In this document: one piece after another, positions 1-56,309 of the stretch
Position numbering within the stretch: position 1 is the stretch's first letter
How the letters are laid out: each line of letters begins with the position of its first letter
Assembly: GCA_963514095.1 (NCBI GenBank)
Contig: OY741275.1
Span: 24,872,898-24,936,897 of the forward strand
DNA length: 64,000 nt
Source of the DNA: Eutrigla gurnardus
Taxonomy: Eukaryota; Chordata; Actinopteri; Perciformes; Triglidae
Direction: 5' to 3'
Position numbers and translations under genes: made by a program
The notes under the pieces: model-generated
Told to the model about the DNA's origin: nothing
Database searches by the model: none
What the model saw: only the letters and a program-made list of their open reading frames with translations

Positions 1-25249
<25,249 letters not shown>

Positions 25250-25260
<11 letters not shown>

Positions 25261-25400
25261 AGCGGGAGGCGAGCGAGGGGGCGTGTCCTTCTGGCGCGCG
25301 GCATCCTGGGAAACAGCGACGCCTGCCGGCCGGACTTGGTCATTACGCAGCAGGTACAGGAGGACGTACAGGGGAGGGGGCACCACGTCTAAACCAAATT
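25250..25400 (-). promoter_or_regulatory. Probable itprid2 promoter, GC-rich, no TATA
   Basis: A GC-rich island stands out from AT-rich surroundings, with a GC box (gggggcgtg near 25,277) and a gcatcctgggaaa motif at 25,301-25,313 whose complement resembles a ZNF143-type TTCCCAGRATGC. No TATA is seen. Confidence 0.45.
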
Positions 25401-25741
25401 GAGTACTTTTATATTATATAGGCTACCCATGGAAATGTTATCTGTATCTTCTGTATGATATTTTGCATACTATGTACTACAATAAAGAATTACAGCAAAA
25501 AAAATGACTCATGTCTTTACTTGCAGGAAATAAAATAAGTTTCATAGTAAAATACACCAGCACACGTTAAACAACATTTTAAAAAGCAATCATTGTGATT
25601 GTTATAAACTGTCGAAACACTGAGTTGCAGCAGAGACAGTGAAAATAGTAATACTGTAAGTAAGTAATAGTACATTCACTAAACTACTGTAGTATTTAGA
25701 GATACAAACATTATTTGAGTGTTTTCTTCTCATACATACAT

Positions 25742-25742
<1 letters not shown>

Positions 25743-25828
<86 letters not shown>

Positions 25829-25830
25829 GA
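25743..25830. repeat. (GAAA)n microsatellite
   Basis: About 88 bp of GAAA tetranucleotides upstream of itprid2. Confidence 0.97.
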
Positions 25831-26008
25831 AAAGAAAGTGAGGTGAACTTTGACCTGCAGTACCTGAATTCAACCAGCAGATGGAAACCAAACACCATTA
25901 AACTGACGATGATCTTGAAACGTTTTCTTACTCATGTTGTAAACTCAAATAAATCAGTCTTCCTCTCTCAGTCTTCCTCTCTCTGTAGCTGATCTTATTA
26001 TCTTAGCC

Positions 26009-26039
<31 letters not shown>

Positions 26040-26338
26040 ACTTAAAAACAAAAACTGTAAAGGGTGTATTTAACTTTTAATAACACAAATTACATTGTGT
26101 TTTTGTCAAGAATTATAACAGGCTGCTGTTTAAACACACAACAATGAAAAGTAACATAAAGTACAGTTGTAATAATATAAAAACACGTCTTCATAGGAAA
26201 AGTAGCCTACATTTAAAACAATTTAATTAAGGCATATCTGCTTAAAACTACATTACGGTTTGTTTTAAACCAGTTATTTAATGTTTGTATAGTTAAATGA
26301 TTTGACAGTTAAGAAGTTAATCAGAGTATGATGTACTG

Positions 26339-26453
<115 letters not shown>

Positions 26454-26742
26454 ACTTTTCATTGGCTGCTTGGTTCTTATGAATAGGTTAATCTGACCTT
26501 CACCACGCAGGCTGCAGTATAGAGTAATAGTTGTTATTCAGCAGCGAGTCGCTCTACGTTATTAGAAGTCTATTGTCGTCACACGTCACAATCAGAATTA
26601 ATGAGCGACACCGAGATAAATAAATATATAAATAAATTAATAAAGTTTTATATTCATCAATCCCAAAGAGACGGGTTCGATTGATTTTGTGTTAACCATT
26701 AGCTGTCGGAGGATCCACACACACACAAGCGGGCCCTATAAA

Positions 26743-26789
26743 GTTGCCTGGTAACCTCCTAGCAACCGGGTTAATGTCGCCATAGCAAC
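26743..26789. promoter_or_regulatory. Two RFX-type X-boxes
   Basis: GTTGCC-T-GGTAAC (26,743-26,755) and GTCGCC-AT-AGCAAC (26,776-26,789) both fit the RFX X-box pattern of inverted half-sites with a 1-3 base spacer; a lone AGCAAC half-site lies between them. They are about 1.2 kb upstream of the neurod1 TATA box. Function is inferred from the motif only. Confidence 0.45.
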
Positions 26790-26944
26790 CTCTTCAGTGG
26801 AGAACGGCCTGGTCCAAAGTCCGCAGCCTCTTTCTGATTGGCCCAGTTTGAGTCGGTGGATGTGGACTGATGGGAAAAGCCCCTCCTTTTGCCGTTATAA
26901 GCCACGCCCATCGGATCCCTCACCTGGTTAGGGTTAGGCTGTAT

Positions 26945-27190
26945 AGGCAGCGGTGCCTTGAGCTAAACGCTAACGTTAGCATGCTAACATGCTCATGTTC
27001 AGCAGGTGTTATGTTTCGTCTGTTAGCGTGCTAACATTTGCTAGCTGAGGCCGATGGGAACGTCATTAGTTGTCACAGGGCCGATCTGCACCAAATTCCA
27101 TGTAAATCCATCCCATAATAGCCAACAAAAAATATACCAACCTGCTGCTAAATCTAAAATCATGAGGATTCATCCTCTGGGGAGCATGAA
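26945..27190. repeat. Dispersed fish repeat (gcatgctaacatgctcatg type)
   Basis: Contains gttagcatgctaacatgctc, then gttatgtttcgtctgttagc and a gatctgcaccaaattccatg phrase typical of a common teleost repeat. Confidence 0.55.
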
Positions 27191-27224
27191 TGTCTGCGCG
27201 AGCCTAAATCCATACACTGTATGT

Positions 27225-27370
27225 AAGAATTGGCTGTTGTCGTGGTGACGTCATCCACTGGTTTGTGGACAACGGTTTTGAAGCCTCGAGTTCGGCATTT
27301 TGGCCGTCGCCATCTTGGAGTTTTTGCAAACCAGGTAAGGGGACGTGAACATATTTGGACTGTGGAAAAC
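27225..27370. repeat. Dispersed repeat, copy 2 (copy 1 at 5,545-5,690)
   Basis: Contains tggtttgtggacaacggttt, attttggccgtcgccatctt and tttttgcaaaccagg, matching the copy in itprid2 intron 10. Confidence 0.6.
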
Positions 27371-27687
27371 TTTAACTTATAATTCAGGTAAAGGTGAGAG
27401 GAAACGACAGGGAGACTGAAGTCGATGCAACACCTGAAGTTCTGAACCCACGGCAGGCAGGTAGCAAGGTCATTTGGACCCCATCATCTGGATGCACCCA
27501 GAATGCATTGCTCCTGGATCAGTTGGACCCCATCTCCAGGTGGTCCAATGTCATCATCATCATCACCATCATCATCATCAGCAGCAGCAGCAGCATCAGC
27601 ATCAAACATCACACACCTTGCATGACGAGTGTGGCGTTTGCCTGTGCGCATGCGTAGTTGTACGTGGCGACAGATGGTCAACTTTCC

Positions 27688-27691
<4 letters not shown>

Positions 27692-27765
<74 letters not shown>
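27692..27765. repeat. (AG)n microsatellite upstream of neurod1
   Basis: About 74 bp of AG dinucleotides, 190 bp upstream of the TATA box. Confidence 0.97.
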
Positions 27766-27768
<3 letters not shown>

Positions 27769-27796
27769 TCTTGGCTGGTACAAATGGAAGATTTGT

Positions 27797-27903
27797 CACG
27801 TGATCCCCGGGGCCGTTTTAATGACGTACCCACCATATGGCGCGTGCCGGGAGGGCGTGGCCTCGATATGCTAATTACCCCTCCATCCCCAATGTGAGTG
27901 TGT

Positions 27904-27947
<44 letters not shown>

Positions 27948-27963
27948 ATGCTGGGTATAAAAG
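27797..27963 (+). promoter_or_regulatory. neurod1: neurod1 core promoter: E-boxes, homeodomain-type site, TATA box
   Basis: E-boxes CACGTG (27,797-27,802) and CATATG (27,834-27,839), a TAATTA core (27,872-27,877) and TATAAAAG (27,956-27,963). E-boxes are the class of site through which proneural bHLH factors and NeuroD itself activate this gene in other vertebrates. A (GT)n tract (27,909-27,945) lies between the E-boxes and TATA. The motifs are seen; the regulation is inferred. Confidence 0.7.
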
Positions 27964-27984
27964 CAGCATCCTCTCACACACACA

Positions 27985-28086
27985 CCTCAGAAAGCTGAGA
28001 GGACTTCACGCACAATCACGACCGGACACGCAACTGGAGCGCGCGGGATGCGTGCGATCTGACGGAACGGCATCTTATTACAACAG
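27985..28086 (+). other. neurod1: neurod1 exon 1 (5' UTR)
   Basis: Starts about 25-30 bases after the TATA box (start approximate) and ends at the donor CAACAG/gtagct. A non-coding first exon is the usual vertebrate NEUROD1 arrangement. Confidence 0.65.
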
Positions 28087-29663
28087 GTAGCTTTTATGTT
28101 CTTTTACGGATTAATAACTAATATCTGATCGATGCATTCCTCCTGTCATTGGTTCTTCGGATGCTCGTCCTTCAGGGCGATGCATCCGATTAATTATCGG
28201 CTATATGAATAATCTATTAATACTAATTTAAAATCATAAACAGTGATTCGGTTGTTAAATAATTCTGTATCTGTATCAAACATAAATTAACATGCGTTCA
28301 GTCCAATAAGGTATTAAATATATTGTTTCTATTTATTTTGTTTAATTTCGATAATATGGGACTATTTTTTAATTCCTTTAATTATATCTATTATTGCCTC
28401 TTCTCTGAATATAATAAAACGCTTTTATTTCATTCGTTTATTTAGTTTTATTCAGTTTATTAGTCGTTATTCGTGGTCCGTCCCTCACCTCCACCTGTCT
28501 CACCTCCACATGTCTGTCGGTCTGCCGTTACGGGCACCAGAAACGACGGAAAAATATTTTAGTATTAATAATATCGAGTGTGATTTAAAAGCCTCCACTT
28601 TCACGTTTAATTAAGAGGTCAGTAAATCTCCCGCTCATTAATTAAAACCAGTTTTTAAACTGTTCAACAGATAAAAACTATTATTTTCAGTCTCCAAAGC
28701 TGCGGATTTTAATATTGTATCAATAATTAAACGGAAGACGTGTTATTCCGACAGTTTTAGGCATTAGCTTTTTAAATATAAAACTATTGAACTATTGTAA
28801 CGCAGCCAACGTCAAATGTGTGATTTTGCTGTAGCCTAAATGAAATAGTCCTAGAACTTTCTTCAGTTATTTGACTAAAGGTGCATTTCGTATAATTGAT
28901 TTATTTTATTTCTAAGTAGTCATTACCTTCTGCGCAAGTTTCCCTTTTTCGCGCACAGACACGAAAGAAGAATCTCACCTGAAAGCCGCATAAATTAAGA
29001 TTTACACCAGACGACACGTTGTTATATTTATTATAAGATTCTGTTTGGAATCAGATTGAGATTTTTAAAAACTGACTGTTTTCAATGAACGAATCACAGC
29101 AGCTCATATTAATTATTTAAAGATGTTTTATTGTGTTTCAATCCAGTTAATATTAGTATTATTATCATTATTATAATAAAACTTAATAATTCATGCTTTT
29201 GCCAGCGGATTCAGTTCATTAGAAGGTCATTATTCTGGGTCTGATCCAAATGGAAATAAATCTTTTCATGTTAAATAAACACATACATGTTGGGTTTATG
29301 TCTTTAAATGGTGAAATTGCAAAAAATAAATTCAGTGGACAAAACTTTAATTTCAAAAAGTAAATATAAAGTTTGGAGCAAAAAAAAGAATATAATCCAT
29401 TGTTGTTTTGCGAAAAAGATTGAATTCATGTTACTCAAAGGTGGTCATATGAAAATGATAAAAAAAAGAATGATTTAATAGGGTGTGACTTTATCATGCA
29501 TTTAATTTATTAAAGAGCTGCAAGATTATTTTTGTATATTCTAATCATAGTCTAATGTGCATTTTAATTATTTTTCTATTAATCAGCTTGCTCCTACGGA
29601 GATTAAATGTGATAATGAGGTTTTAATTGATTTCTAATGAGGATGTTTACTGGCTTTACACAG
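28087..29663 (+). other. neurod1 intron 1
   Basis: About 1.6 kb of AT-rich DNA with no repeats of note and no open coding exon recognised. The absence of microsatellites contrasts with the rest of the window. Confidence 0.6.
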
Positions 29664-29675
29664 AGAATCAGCATC

Positions 29676-29905
29676 ATGACCAGGTCTGCGCGCGAGGAGC
29701 AGGAGTCGGTGGAGTCGCTGCAGCAGGAGCTTCACAGCGCCTCAGAAGGAGGAGAGGAAGACGAGGAGGACAACCTCCTCCATCTGGAGGAGGACGACAT
29801 GGAGGAAGACGACATGGAGGAAGAGGAGGAGGACGAAGATGGCGAGAACAAACCCAAGAGGCGAGGGCCGAAGAAGAAGAAGATGACGAAGGCTCGTATT
29901 CAGAG
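29676..29905 (+). CDS. neurod1: neurod1 coding exon 1 (gene exon 2)
   Basis: Exon begins at 29,664 after ctttacacag; the ATG at 29,676 gives MTRS, conserved with NeuroD1. In-frame ATGs at 29,637 and 29,643 lie before the acceptor and would need unspliced RNA. Ends at CAGAG/gtgaag, phase 2. Confidence 0.88.
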
Positions 29906-31416
29906 GTGAAGGAGCTTAGAATGTGGAAAAGTGTAAAGATTGTCTTGAGGGTTCATCCTCTGAGGAGCAGGATTGTGAACCGCAGATTTGATGGAAATCT
30001 GATCCGTAAACTGGCTCAGATCATCTTTGTAAAGCGAGAAAACATCAAATTACTCACTGAGCAGGCGTCAAAATCATTATTTCATGAAAATACAAAAAGA
30101 AAAGAATTATTTGTTCAAGTGGGACCATGAGATTTCATTACCCAGAAGCCATAGCAGTTTTTACTGTAACGACTATGATAATTGTATAATCCGTCTTAAT
30201 TACCTTCTCAAACTCAAGACGCCTTCCCCAAAAACATCGTAACTGAAGTAACGAGCACCTCCCACCAAAAAATAAATACAAAATTGTAGTCTTTTTTTTT
30301 TTTTACCGATATTTTTTGGCTAATAGATGATCCACATATTCCTTAAAGCGTTCTGATGTTTTTATTATTGCTTAAAGTCCCTTTAAACTGTAGGAGTGTC
30401 GTTTTCAGGACCACGGACAGTTGCCATTAACGAATGCTACGTCCTCTAACCGACATTCGCCTCCTAGCCTCTAACGTCGGGAATTCTGTTACGTTTTCTC
30501 TGCAGGTTCAAGGTCCGTCGGATGAAAGCGAACGCCCGGGAGAGGAACCGCATGCACGGGCTGAACGACGCTCTGGAGAGTCTGAGGAAAATCGTCCCGT
30601 GTTACTCCAAAACCCAGAAGCTGTCCAAGATCGAGACGCTCCGCCTCGCCAAGAACTACATCTGGGCCCTGAGCGAAGTCCTGCGCTCCGGCAAGGCGCC
30701 TGACCTCATGAGCTTCGTCCAGGCGCTCTGCAAAGGTGAGTGCTACCTCACAGACCTGAACCGGGTCCAGCTAGACCCCCTACATTGATGCTTGATATGT
30801 GTTGACCTGACTGATTATGGCCCCTCTGTTCTCAGGTCTGTCTCAGCCAACCACGAACCTGGTGGCCGGCTGCCTGCAGCTGAACCCTCGGACCTTCCTG
30901 CCGGAGCAGACGCCCGACCTGCCGGTCCACCTGCCCCCCGCCGGCGCCGCCACCTACCCCGGACACTACTCCTACCAGAGCCCCGGGCTGACTGCCGGCC
31001 TACCCAGCCCGCCCTACGGCACCATGGAGCCCTCCCACATCTTCCACCAGGTCAAAGGTCAGCCCTACGGCCCGCTGGAGCCCTTCTTCGACGGCGTCCT
31101 GGTGTCGGACGCCGGCCCGGCGTTCGACCCGCCCCTCAGCCCGCCGCTGAGCATCAACGGGAACTTCTCATCCTTCAAGCATGAGGCCGTGGCGGCCGCC
31201 GAGTACGACAAGAGTTTCTCCTTCAGCGTGCACTATGGAGGAGCAGCAGGAGGAGGAGGAGGTGCCGGGGGACACCCGGCCATGTACGGCGGCGGCGGCG
31301 GCTCGAACCCACGGTGCGGGGAGCTGCAGGTGGACGGGATGATGGGCTTTGATGGACACTCGCACCATGAGCGGATGATGAACGCCCAGCTGAACGCCAT
31401 CTTCCAGGACTCCTGA
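29676..31416 (+). CDS. neurod1: neurod1, neurogenic differentiation factor 1 (bHLH transcription factor), three coding exons
   Basis: Coding exons 29,676-29,905, 30,506-30,735 and 30,836-31,416 total 1,041 bp and encode 346 aa (human 356). NeuroD1 dimerises with E proteins, binds E-boxes in the nucleus and drives neuronal, retinal and pancreatic endocrine differentiation. Layout: MTRS start as in MTKS of other NeuroD1; acidic stretch about 24-58; basic nuclear-localisation segment KPKRRGPKKKKMTKAR (59-74); bHLH about 82-134 with KANARERNRMHGLNDALESL; the NeuroD domain from CKGLSQPTTNLVAG (about 152) through LSPPLSINGNF; C-terminus HSHHERMMNAQLNAIFQDS. A glycine-rich insert (about residues 275-300) is lineage-specific. 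The oddity is two introns inside the coding sequence. Synteny with cerkl/itga4 and the C-terminus exclude neurod2, 4 and 6. Confidence 0.96.
29906..30505 (+). other. neurod1 intron 2, inside the coding sequence
   Basis: 600 bp, gtgaag to tctgcag. Removing it joins KARIQR to FKVRRMK exactly as in other NeuroD1 proteins. Retention would hit a stop at once (agGTGAAG reads AGG TGA). Confidence 0.9.
30506..30735 (+). CDS. neurod1: neurod1 coding exon 2: bHLH domain
   Basis: Encodes FKVRRMKANARERNRMHGLN through SFVQALCK. All the bHLH contact residues (NARERNRMH) and helix 2 (KLSKIETLRLAKNYI) are intact. Donor AAAG/gtgagt. Confidence 0.95.
30736..30835 (+). other. neurod1 intron 3, 100 bp, inside the coding sequence
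   Basis: gtgagt to ttctcag. Splicing restores ALCK-GLSQPTTNLVAG. Reading through gives 16 foreign residues and a stop at 30,786-30,788. Confidence 0.92.
30836..31416 (+). CDS. neurod1: neurod1 coding exon 3: NeuroD domain and C-terminus
   Basis: GLSQPTTNLVAGCLQLNPRT, LPSPPYGTMEPSHIFHQVK, LSPPLSINGNFSSFKHE, poly-Gly stretch and AQLNAIFQDS before TGA at 31,414-31,416. Very GC-rich compared with flanking DNA. Confidence 0.96.
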
Positions 31417-31810
31417 AGGAGGGGAGGACGAAGGACTGAGACCGATGAAGACAGAGAGACGAACAGAGTCATATGGAGAGACAGACAGCTCTGTCTGTCT
31501 GTCCCTTCATAGCTGTCTTACCTTCTATCTCTTCCCCTTTCTGTCTGCTTCAGGCTCCATGACTCCTCCTCCTCGTCTCTGAGGAGGAAGCGACGTCGAC
31601 GATCATGCCGATGATGTAACCTTCTTTTGTAGCGCTTCGTCCTGCAGGAGACGCTCTCTCTCTCTGAATGTCTCGTTATTGTCCACATTATCACTTAAAA
31701 AAATTATCGATAAGCAATAATCTGGAGGAAACTATGCAATTTTGTTCAAACCTGAGTTATACTCAGCTGATAATTCCAAATGTTGAAAGAATAAAGATTT
31801 CTCTATTTTT
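31417..31810 (+). other. neurod1: neurod1 3' UTR with poly(A) signal
   Basis: AATAAA at 31,790-31,795, about 375 bases after the stop. A second ATTAAA lies near 31,979. The cleavage site is not determinable. Confidence 0.5.
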
Positions 31811-32054
31811 GGGTCTGTGCGTAAGGCGGCTTTGAGTCGGGGGGTCGGGCGGAAAACGTTCATGTTGTTCACGTGGTTTTTACTTTTTGCTTTTTATAAC
31901 GTTCCTGTAGCGTTCTGTTGACATTTCATGTGACTCTTGTTCATATTTTATAAGATAGATGTTTATAAAGGCCTTTCATTAAAAATAATTCAGTGTGATT
32001 CATCTGAGAGACTCTGTTCATCAGCAGCGACGCAGCAAATCACCTGCAATCAGT

Positions 32055-32990
32055 CCAGTTAGTCTGGTTAGTTTAGTCCACTTCAGTCCAGTTAGTCTGG
32101 TTAGTCTAGTCCACTTCAGTGCAGTTAGTCTGGTTAGTTTAGTCCACTTCAGTCCAGTTAGTCTGGTTAGTCTAGTCCACTTCAGTCCAGTTAGTCTGGT
32201 TAGTTTAGTCCACTTCAGTCCAGTTAGTCAGGTTAGTTTAGTCCACTTCAGTCCAGTTAGTCTGGTTAGTTTAGTCCACTTCAGTCCAGTAAGTCAGGTT
32301 AGTTTAGTCCACTTTAGTCCAGTAAGTCAGGTTAGTTTAGTCCACTTCAGTCCAGTTAGTCATGTTAGTTTGGTCCACTTCAGTCCAGTAAGTCAGGTTA
32401 GTTTAGTCCACTTCAGTCCAGTTCACTGTCGGTTAGTTTAAATCCACTTCAGTCCAGTTCACTGTGGTTTAGTTTAGTCCACTTCAGTCCAGTTTACCGT
32501 GGTTTAGTTTAGTCCACTTCAGTCCAGTAAGTCAGGTTAGTTTAGTCCACTTCAGTCCAGTTCACTGTGGGTTAGTTTAGTCCACTTCAGTCCAGTTCAC
32601 TGTGGTGTAGTTTAGTCCACTTCAGTCCAGTTTACCGTGGTTTAGTTTAGTCCACTTCAGTACAGTTTACCGTGGTTTAGTTTAGTCCACTTCAGTCCAG
32701 TTCACTGTGGGTTAGTTTAGTCCCCTTCAGTCCAGTTCACTGTGGCTTAGTTTAGTCCACTTCAGTCCAGTTTACCGTGGGTTAGTTTAGTCCACTTCAG
32801 TCCAGTTCACTGTGGGTTAGTTTAGTCCACTTCAGTCCAGTTCACTGTGGTTTAGTTTAGTCCACTTCAGTCCAGTTCACTGTGGGTTAGTTTAGTCCAC
32901 TTCAGTCTAGTTCACTGTGGTTTGGTTTAGTTTAGTCCACTCAAGTCCAGTTTACCGTGGTTGTAACCAGGATAGTTGAGTCCTCTTCAG
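32055..32990. repeat. Minisatellite downstream of neurod1, about 33-39 bp units
   Basis: About 930 bp built on tagtttagtccacttcagtc plus cagttagtctggt or cagttcactgtgg. The first part uses the gttagtctggt variant, the second the gttcactgtgg and gtttaccgtgg variants. The open frame with repeating SPVSLVSLVHF is a by-product. Confidence 0.95.
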
Positions 32991-33432
32991 TCCAGTTTGG
33001 CCTGATTTCACTTCAAATGAATTCAACTATTTTCAAAGTGTTTGAATAAAACTATACATGACAAACAGAAAAGAAATCACAGCAGTTAATTAGGATGATA
33101 CGTGTTATACACTATTATAATGAATCCAGAAACTAATCAGTAGATGAAGTGATAATAATAATCATTAGTTATATCATTAGTATAAACTGCAACAAACTTA
33201 TTTCAACATTATTAGAGAAATCAGCTCTCAAACTTGCAGTCGTTAAAGTGAATTCAGGCCGTCAGATAAAACCAGATTAAAACGTCTGGAGATACGAGGT
33301 TTCCACGTGACGTGGATTTGACGTTCCAAGTATCATTAAGCACATCATGGAGCAAAAAACACGTATCGCCTTACAGAGAAAACCCTGTTAACGCGTTAAC
33401 AGCATTATCACACACACTGAAGGACAGAATCA

Positions 33433-33433
<1 letters not shown>

Positions 33434-33527
<94 letters not shown>

Positions 33528-33640
33528 GGGCACAGATGTTCGTTCTGCAGGCAAGATTTTAATTTATGAAAATGATCTCGTTTATGCATGAGAGCCCCCC
33601 GCCATACACACTGCTGTCTTGCTGTGCATGTGTGTGTGCA

Positions 33641-33701
<61 letters not shown>
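33434..33701. repeat. Two (GT)n microsatellites
   Basis: 33,434-33,524 and 33,627-33,701, separated by about 100 bp of non-repetitive sequence. Confidence 0.95.
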
Positions 33702-34141
33702 ATGCTAGTGTGTAAGTCAACAGGGACAATATGGTGGCCATATCCCACCATTTAGCCTCCCTGTTAAAGTGGAATAACAATGAGAAAAAGAAGTCACATT
33801 GCAGCATCCTGTTCAAACTATATTAAAAGTTTATTAATCATTCATTTCATGAGTTATCTGGAAACAAAAACAACCCCACCATGTTATTAAGTAACAATTA
33901 TGGGGGAAATTACTTTAAATTCAATGACAAAACTGTGATATAAATACACAGATCCGGAGAAAAATGCTCAGCTGTTTCTATTCTTGGAGGAAGTTATTAA
34001 GGTTTTTTATTTATAATGCAGCCGCAGTGTTCGTAGTATCCGTAGTTGTAGCCGTTGTCTTTGTGATAGAGGGTTTGTGTTTCAGTCTGTTGGCTGATCA
34101 TAACACTGATTAATGCAGCTTAAACTCAGCCATCTGTCATC

Positions 34142-34142
<1 letters not shown>

Positions 34143-34222
<80 letters not shown>
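34143..34222. repeat. (CA)n microsatellite
   Basis: About 80 bp of CA dinucleotides. Confidence 0.97.
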
Positions 34223-34224
<2 letters not shown>

Positions 34225-34584
34225 ATAATATGGTGTTTATGCCACAGCCAGCAAACATCCTGCTCTCTGATTGGTTGGCCCTTTTAAAATCACATCCAGT
34301 TGGAGGACAGTGCGGTAGATAAGGGTGCTGGTATGCGTATTTTTTGGATAGACGTGTCTGTAGATGGACTCGACGGTCCGAACACCTGAATAGTTCGTGT
34401 GATTGAGCCCCGAGAACGAAGGGCTGGGAGGCGGGGTTAAAAGAAAGGCTAGCTGGCTAGCTCCCTGAGCGGAAATAGTACTGAGAAATACTATGTGATA
34501 GCATGCTGAGGAGACTATACCTTTTCTTTTTGATAATACCTTAGTACTTATATTTTGAATGGAGGAGTTTACTTAACAATGTAG

Positions 34585-35050
34585 CCTTAAAAATAAGTCA
34601 ATATTTTGGGATAATAAGTCAATATTTTGGGATAATAAGTCAATGTTTTGGGGAAATAAGTCAATATTTTGGGGTAATAAGTCATTATTTTGGGATAATA
34701 AGTCAATGTTTTGGGGTAATAAGTCAATATTTTGGGGTAATAAGTCATTATTTTGGGATAATAAGTCAATGTTTTGGGGTAATAAGTCAATATTTTGGGG
34801 TAATAAGTCAATATTTGGGGATAATAAGTCAATGTTTTGGGATAATAAGTCAATGTTTTGGGGAAATAAGTCAATATTTTGGGGAAATAAGTCAATATTT
34901 TGGGATAATAAGTCAATATTTTGGGGTAATAAGTCAATGTTTTGGGAAAATAAGTCAATGTTTTGGGATATGAGTCAATATTTTTGACAAACAAATCATT
35001 ATTTTGAGAAAGTTTCAGATAATTTTTGAGATAATAAGACAATATTTTGA
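34585..35050. repeat. Minisatellite, 21-22 bp units
   Basis: Repeated ataagtcaatattttggggt with point variants (atgttttggga, attattttggg), about 20 copies. Because most units are 21 bp, both strands carry spurious open frames (FWGNKS and YYPKTLT repeats). Confidence 0.95.
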
Positions 35051-35339
35051 GAAAGTTTCTATTTTTTTCTGACAGTGGTGGAAGTATCCTATAATAAAAG
35101 TATAATATATATCTAGTAGCCCACAGTGAGCCTATGAGGTTCCTTCAGAGGAAGGCAAGAACACATAATTTTTTTTTTTTTATCAAGCTCAGATTTAATG
35201 TGAACTTGCAAAAAAAAGCTGGTAATGCTGATTATAGTCATATTTTTACATTTGTATTTAAGATAATTATTTTGAAGGAGCAGCCCTCCATAATCTCCCA
35301 CCCTTCAGGTAGTGCCAGGACGTTTGGAGACCCCGTAGA

Positions 35340-35593
35340 ATTCCACTCGCTGTGTGCGCAATCCCGCTTGGAATGAACGCGGGAGCGTGCACGCCCGTGA
35401 GTGCCCGAGCTAGTCCGGCAAAAGCTGCTCCCCGTCTCCATAGCGACGACGACGACACCCCGGAAATACAACACCGCCTCGTCAGCGGCGATCCGCTTAC
35501 CGTAGAGTTATCTGCCGGTTTGTTTATCAAACTCAGAACCGAGTTTGTTTGTTTGTTTGTTTGTTTGTTTGTTCGTCGGTTACGCGGGTAAAC
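35340..35593 (+). promoter_or_regulatory. Probable cerkl promoter and 5' UTR
   Basis: A GC-rich stretch with CpGs (gcgacgacgacgac, gcgggagcgtgcacgc) precedes the first exon, followed by a (GTTT)n tract at 35,546-35,571 just before the start codon. No TATA seen; the start site is unknown. Confidence 0.4.

Positions 35594-56309
<20,716 letters not shown>

Larger units (their letters stand above)
32991..35330. other. Intergenic region between neurod1 and cerkl
   Basis: No gene seen. Contains (GT)n at 33,434-33,524 and 33,627-33,701, (CA)n at 34,143-34,222 and a 21-22 bp minisatellite at 34,585-35,050. Confidence 0.65.

Noticed and set aside
26926..26940. ggttagggttaggc as an interstitial telomere repeat
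   Set aside because: Only about two units; too short to distinguish from chance.
29627..30130. 167-codon plus-strand frame overlapping neurod1 exon 2
   Set aside because: Wrong frame relative to the conserved NeuroD1 N-terminus, and it runs through the donor into the intron.
31995..32441. 148-codon open frame with repeated SPVSLVSLVHF
   Set aside because: Product of a minisatellite whose unit length is a multiple of three in this part. No start context, homologue or splice support.
34587..35042. Open frames with repeated YYPKTLT (minus) and FWGNKS (plus)
   Set aside because: Both strands are open because the tandem unit is 21 bp. This is a repeat, not a gene.
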